Positions 5,547 to 7,043 of a stretch of 7,043 nucleotides of DNA are shown here, in pieces. How positions within the stretch are numbered: position 1 is the stretch's first letter; every line of letters starts with the position of its first letter. This DNA comes from Hydrogenophilales bacterium (GTDB lineage: Bacteria; Pseudomonadota; Gammaproteobacteria; Burkholderiales; Thiobacillaceae), in contig JAABQE010000266.1 in assembly GCA_011391655.1 (NCBI GenBank), positions 1-7,043 on the forward strand. Direction: 5' to 3'. A program made the translations under genes and the position numbers. Below the pieces are notes generated by a model. The model ran no database searches, had not been told where the DNA came from, and worked only from the letters and a program-made list of their open reading frames with translations.

Positions 5547-6008
5547 ATGAACAAACTCCTGCTGATTGCCGCGCTCGCAGTGGCCGCGTATTACGCGTTT
5601 GCGCCTGACCCGGGCAGGTCGGACAGCCCCGGGGCCTCAGTCCAGACCAGCGTGTCTGCGCGCGCGGGTGATAGCAACGATGCCGCCATCGAACATGCCT
5701 TTGCCAACCGTCTTGGCAACCAGCAGCTTGAAGGGCAGGGGACAGTGGACAAGCTCCTGCCGGATGATAACGTGGGTAGCCGGCATCAGCGTTTCATCGT
5801 GCGGCTGGGTTCCGGGCGCACAGTGTTGGTATCGCACAATCTTGACTTGGCACCACGCATCGATTCGCTGCGTGTGGGGGATACGCTGGCTTTCTATGGC
5901 GAGTATGAGTGGAACCCGAAAGGCGGGGTGATTCACTGGACGCACCATGATCCACAGGGGCGCCACGTTGCCGGCTGGATCCGGCACGCCGGACGAACCT
6001 ATCAGTAA
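5547..6008 (+). CDS. DUF3465 family exported or membrane-anchored protein
   Basis: This 153-aa protein matches the DUF3465 family, whose function is unknown. Residues 3-19 are hydrophobic (LLLIAALAVAAYYAFA) and may be an uncleaved N-terminal anchor or a signal peptide. A variable Ser/Asp-rich stretch follows. The conserved core runs from about 60 to the end: G63-Q-G-T-V, L71-P-D-D-N-x-G-S-R-H80-Q-R-F, LVSHNLDLAP in the middle, and the ending G127-x-I-H-W-T-H-H-D-P, then GWIRHAGRTYQ. The many invariant His, Asp and Trp residues suggest ligand or metal binding on a small OB-like beta fold (inference). The ATG at 5547 has only a weak Shine-Dalgarno, but the hydrophobic start supports it. The next gene begins 13 bases after its stop. 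Confidence 0.88.
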   Translation: MNKLLLIAALAVAAYYAFAPDPGRSDSPGASVQTSVSARAGDSNDAAIEHAFANRLGNQQLEGQGTVDKLLPDDNVGSRHQRFIVRLGSGRTVLVSHNLDLAPRIDSLRVGDTLAFYGEYEWNPKGGVIHWTHHDPQGRHVAGWIRHAGRTYQ

Positions 6009-6021
6009 AGGCGCCGCCTCC

Positions 6022-6375
6022 ATGTCCCGCTTCAATCTGCCGCAATCGCTCGTGGCCTGGAATACACCCGGCTTCAACAGCATTTTCAAGCGTGAAGTGG
6101 AGCAACTCGACGCCAGCTTGCTGCCCTTGCAACAGGGTCTGTCCGCAACAAGCTGGGTGGCGGACCAGCCGTTCAGCGTGATGCTGCTCGAGACGATGAC
6201 GGCAGGCGATTGCCTGCGGGTGAGGGCGGGGATTTTCTACGCCGGCATACTCGGCGGCTGCAACTGCGCCGATGACCCGACGCCGCTGGAGGCGCAACCG
6301 GAGTATTGCGAACTGTGGTTCGAAATCGACACGCACAGCGGTGAAACCCAAGTCACGCTGGCGTCACCAGCTTGA
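6022..6375 (+). CDS. Conserved-type hypothetical protein with four cysteines (117 aa)
   Basis: I do not recognise a named domain in this 117-aa protein. It has no signal peptide or membrane segment and is probably cytoplasmic. It begins MSRFNLPQSLVAWNTPGF, has an amphipathic stretch at 18-40, then alternating strands (SVMLLE, CLRVRAGIFYAGIL, YCELWFEID, TQVTLAS). Cysteines are C64, C80, C82 and C96. The segment G78-G-C-N-C-A-D-D-P-T-P is the most motif-like part and could be a metal site. Its start lies 13 bases after the DUF3465 stop, with AAAGG overlapping that stop codon, so the two are almost surely one transcript. An in-frame ATG at 5947 lies inside the DUF3465 gene and is less likely. 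Confidence 0.78.
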   Translation: MSRFNLPQSLVAWNTPGFNSIFKREVEQLDASLLPLQQGLSATSWVADQPFSVMLLETMTAGDCLRVRAGIFYAGILGGCNCADDPTPLEAQPEYCELWFEIDTHSGETQVTLASPA

Positions 6376-6382
6376 CTGAAGT

Positions 6383-6414
6383 CGGGAAACCGCGCGCTCC
6401 CGTGCCATTCTTTT
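6383..6414 (+). terminator. Weak possible terminator between convergent genes
   Basis: CGGGA (6383-6387) and TCCCG (6398-6402) can pair with a 10-base loop, followed 6 bases later by TTCTTTT. The stem is short and the T-run displaced, so it is only a candidate. A second tiny hairpin (GCAA/TTGC, 6417-6428) lies next to it. Confidence 0.25.
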
Positions 6415-6434
6415 AAGCAACGGGTTGCGAAAGG

Positions 6435-6806
6435 CTAGGCCACGCTGCCGAAGCTAGTGTCTTTGGCCATGAACGGGGCTTTTAGACCAGCCAAGAGACA
6501 ACTCTGAGTAATGGGACCGCCCTGGAACAGAGTGTACAAATACTTCAGGCCGCCTTGCGGATGGAAGTGTTCGTCCAGCGCGTCGTGCAGGTCGCGCAGG
6601 CTGATGACGGTTTCGTCTTCATGATGCGCATAATAATTCTGCAGCGCGCGAATGACATCCCAGTGCGCCTCGGTGAGTTCCAGGTTTTCCTCGCGTGCGA
6701 GTTTCATCGCATCTTCCTGTGTCCAGTCCAGCGGAGCATAGGGAAAATCGGGATGGGTTGCGGAATCGCCTATCAGTTTGTTGATGTCGGTTGAGACGTG
6801 CAGCAT
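6435..6806 (-). CDS. DsrC/TusE-family sulfur-relay-like protein lacking the C-terminal cysteine
   Basis: This 123-aa cytoplasmic protein belongs to the DsrC/TusE/DsvC family. DsrC carries sulfur to and from dissimilatory sulfite reductase on two C-terminal cysteines, while TusE relays sulfur for tRNA thiolation with one. Family features include P-L-D-W-T-Q-E-D-A near residue 30, LTEAHWDVIRALQNYY, then LKYLYTLFQGGPITQSCLLAGL. C103 aligns with the inner cysteine (CysB) of DsrC. The CysA position, 11 residues later, is A114, and the protein ends AKDTSFGSVA instead of a Gly-Cys-Val type end. It therefore cannot act as a standard DsrC or TusE and may be a regulatory paralogue. ATG 6806 is chosen because AAGGAG lies 7 bases upstream. 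It faces the 117-aa gene and is read alone. Confidence 0.87.
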   Translation of the reverse strand: MLHVSTDINKLIGDSATHPDFPYAPLDWTQEDAMKLAREENLELTEAHWDVIRALQNYYAHHEDETVISLRDLHDALDEHFHPQGGLKYLYTLFQGGPITQSCLLAGLKAPFMAKDTSFGSVA

Positions 6807-6837
6807 GATTTGACTCCTTAAACGATGACACATCCTA

Positions 6838-6865
6838 AAAATAGATCAGGTGAGCAGCGATTCAA
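6838..6865 (-). promoter_or_regulatory. Possible sigma-70 promoter of the DsrC-like gene
   Basis: On the minus strand TTGAAT (6865-6860) and TATTTT (6843-6838) are 16 bases apart, 31 bases before the start codon. Each hexamer matches the consensus at four positions. The rest of the 213-bp gap to 7019 shows a short GCCGG/CCGGC inverted repeat (6881-6895) and no gene I can support. Confidence 0.35.
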
Positions 6866-7019
6866 GTTCTGATATGACCGGCCGGCATAACCGGCGAATG
6901 TCGCCCCGCACGGCCGCATCGCTTATGCTTGCGGTTCTTTTTCGCTCAATCAGGGTCTGCCTTCCAAAATGGGCACCCGGTATTGAGCTGTATTCACTCA
7001 GGAACGCCAGAAACCCCCC

Positions 7020-7043
7020 ATGAAAAAATCCGATCTAGACAGA
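7020..7043 (+). CDS. Start of a gene similar to the 89-aa RHH-like protein (partial)
   Basis: Only eight codons lie in the window, reading MKKSDLDR. They resemble MKKTDLYK at the start of the gene at 5227, so this may be a second copy of that small protein. Both upstream regions also contain ATTCAC and CAGGAA, but here CAGGAA is 16 bases from the ATG, and a C6 run directly precedes the start. The gene runs off the right edge. The evidence is short and the paralogy is inference. Confidence 0.4.

Noticed and set aside
6881..6895. GCCGG/CCGGC inverted repeat between the DsrC-like gene and the right-edge gene
   Set aside because: A 5-bp arm is common in GC-rich DNA and nothing else marks it as an operator.

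Overview
The window reads as chromosomal DNA of a moderately GC-rich proteobacterium, most likely a betaproteobacterium of the Nitrosomonadales / sulfur- and iron-oxidiser type. This is inference. The grounds are a c-type cytochrome, a class I polyphosphate kinase 2, a bacterial lipocalin, a DsrC/TusE-family sulfur-relay protein, a DUF3465 protein and small charged proteins that resemble ones I associate with that group. There is no integrase, transposase, CRISPR array, tRNA or rRNA. It looks like an ordinary chromosomal stretch rich in small, poorly characterised genes.

Layout, left to right. An exported monohaem cytochrome c (121-498) comes first. After a 155-bp gap follows ppk2 (654-1814, TTG start), then a Blc-type lipocalin lipoprotein (1923-2453) and a NYN-nuclease/LOTUS RNA-binding protein (2527-3468). 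A G-rich intergenic stretch with a canonical G-quadruplex pattern (3489-3512) precedes a flavin-reductase-like protein (3580-4116). A Spy/CpxP-like periplasmic protein (4299-4799) follows and ends in a clear intrinsic terminator (4821-4849). Convergent to it on the minus strand is a 46-aa Lys/Glu-rich gene (4888-5028). The plus strand then carries an 89-aa protein with a predicted ribbon-helix-helix C-terminus (5227-5496), a DUF3465 protein (5547-6008) and a closely coupled 117-aa four-cysteine protein (6022-6375). On the minus strand lies a DsrC/TusE-like protein that lacks the family's C-terminal cysteine (6435-6806). At the right edge a gene begins (7020) whose first residues resemble those of the 89-aa protein.

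How the genes relate. No single pathway joins them. ppk2 (polyphosphate and nucleotide metabolism), the lipocalin and the Spy-like chaperone fit general stress and envelope upkeep. 6022-6375 is almost certainly co-transcribed with 5547-6008. The parts with most scope for new biology are the NYN-LOTUS gene with a G-quadruplex-type sequence just after it, the small RHH-like protein with an upstream inverted repeat and a possible paralogue at the window edge, and the DsrC-family protein with an altered C-terminus. I saw no clearly new multi-gene system.
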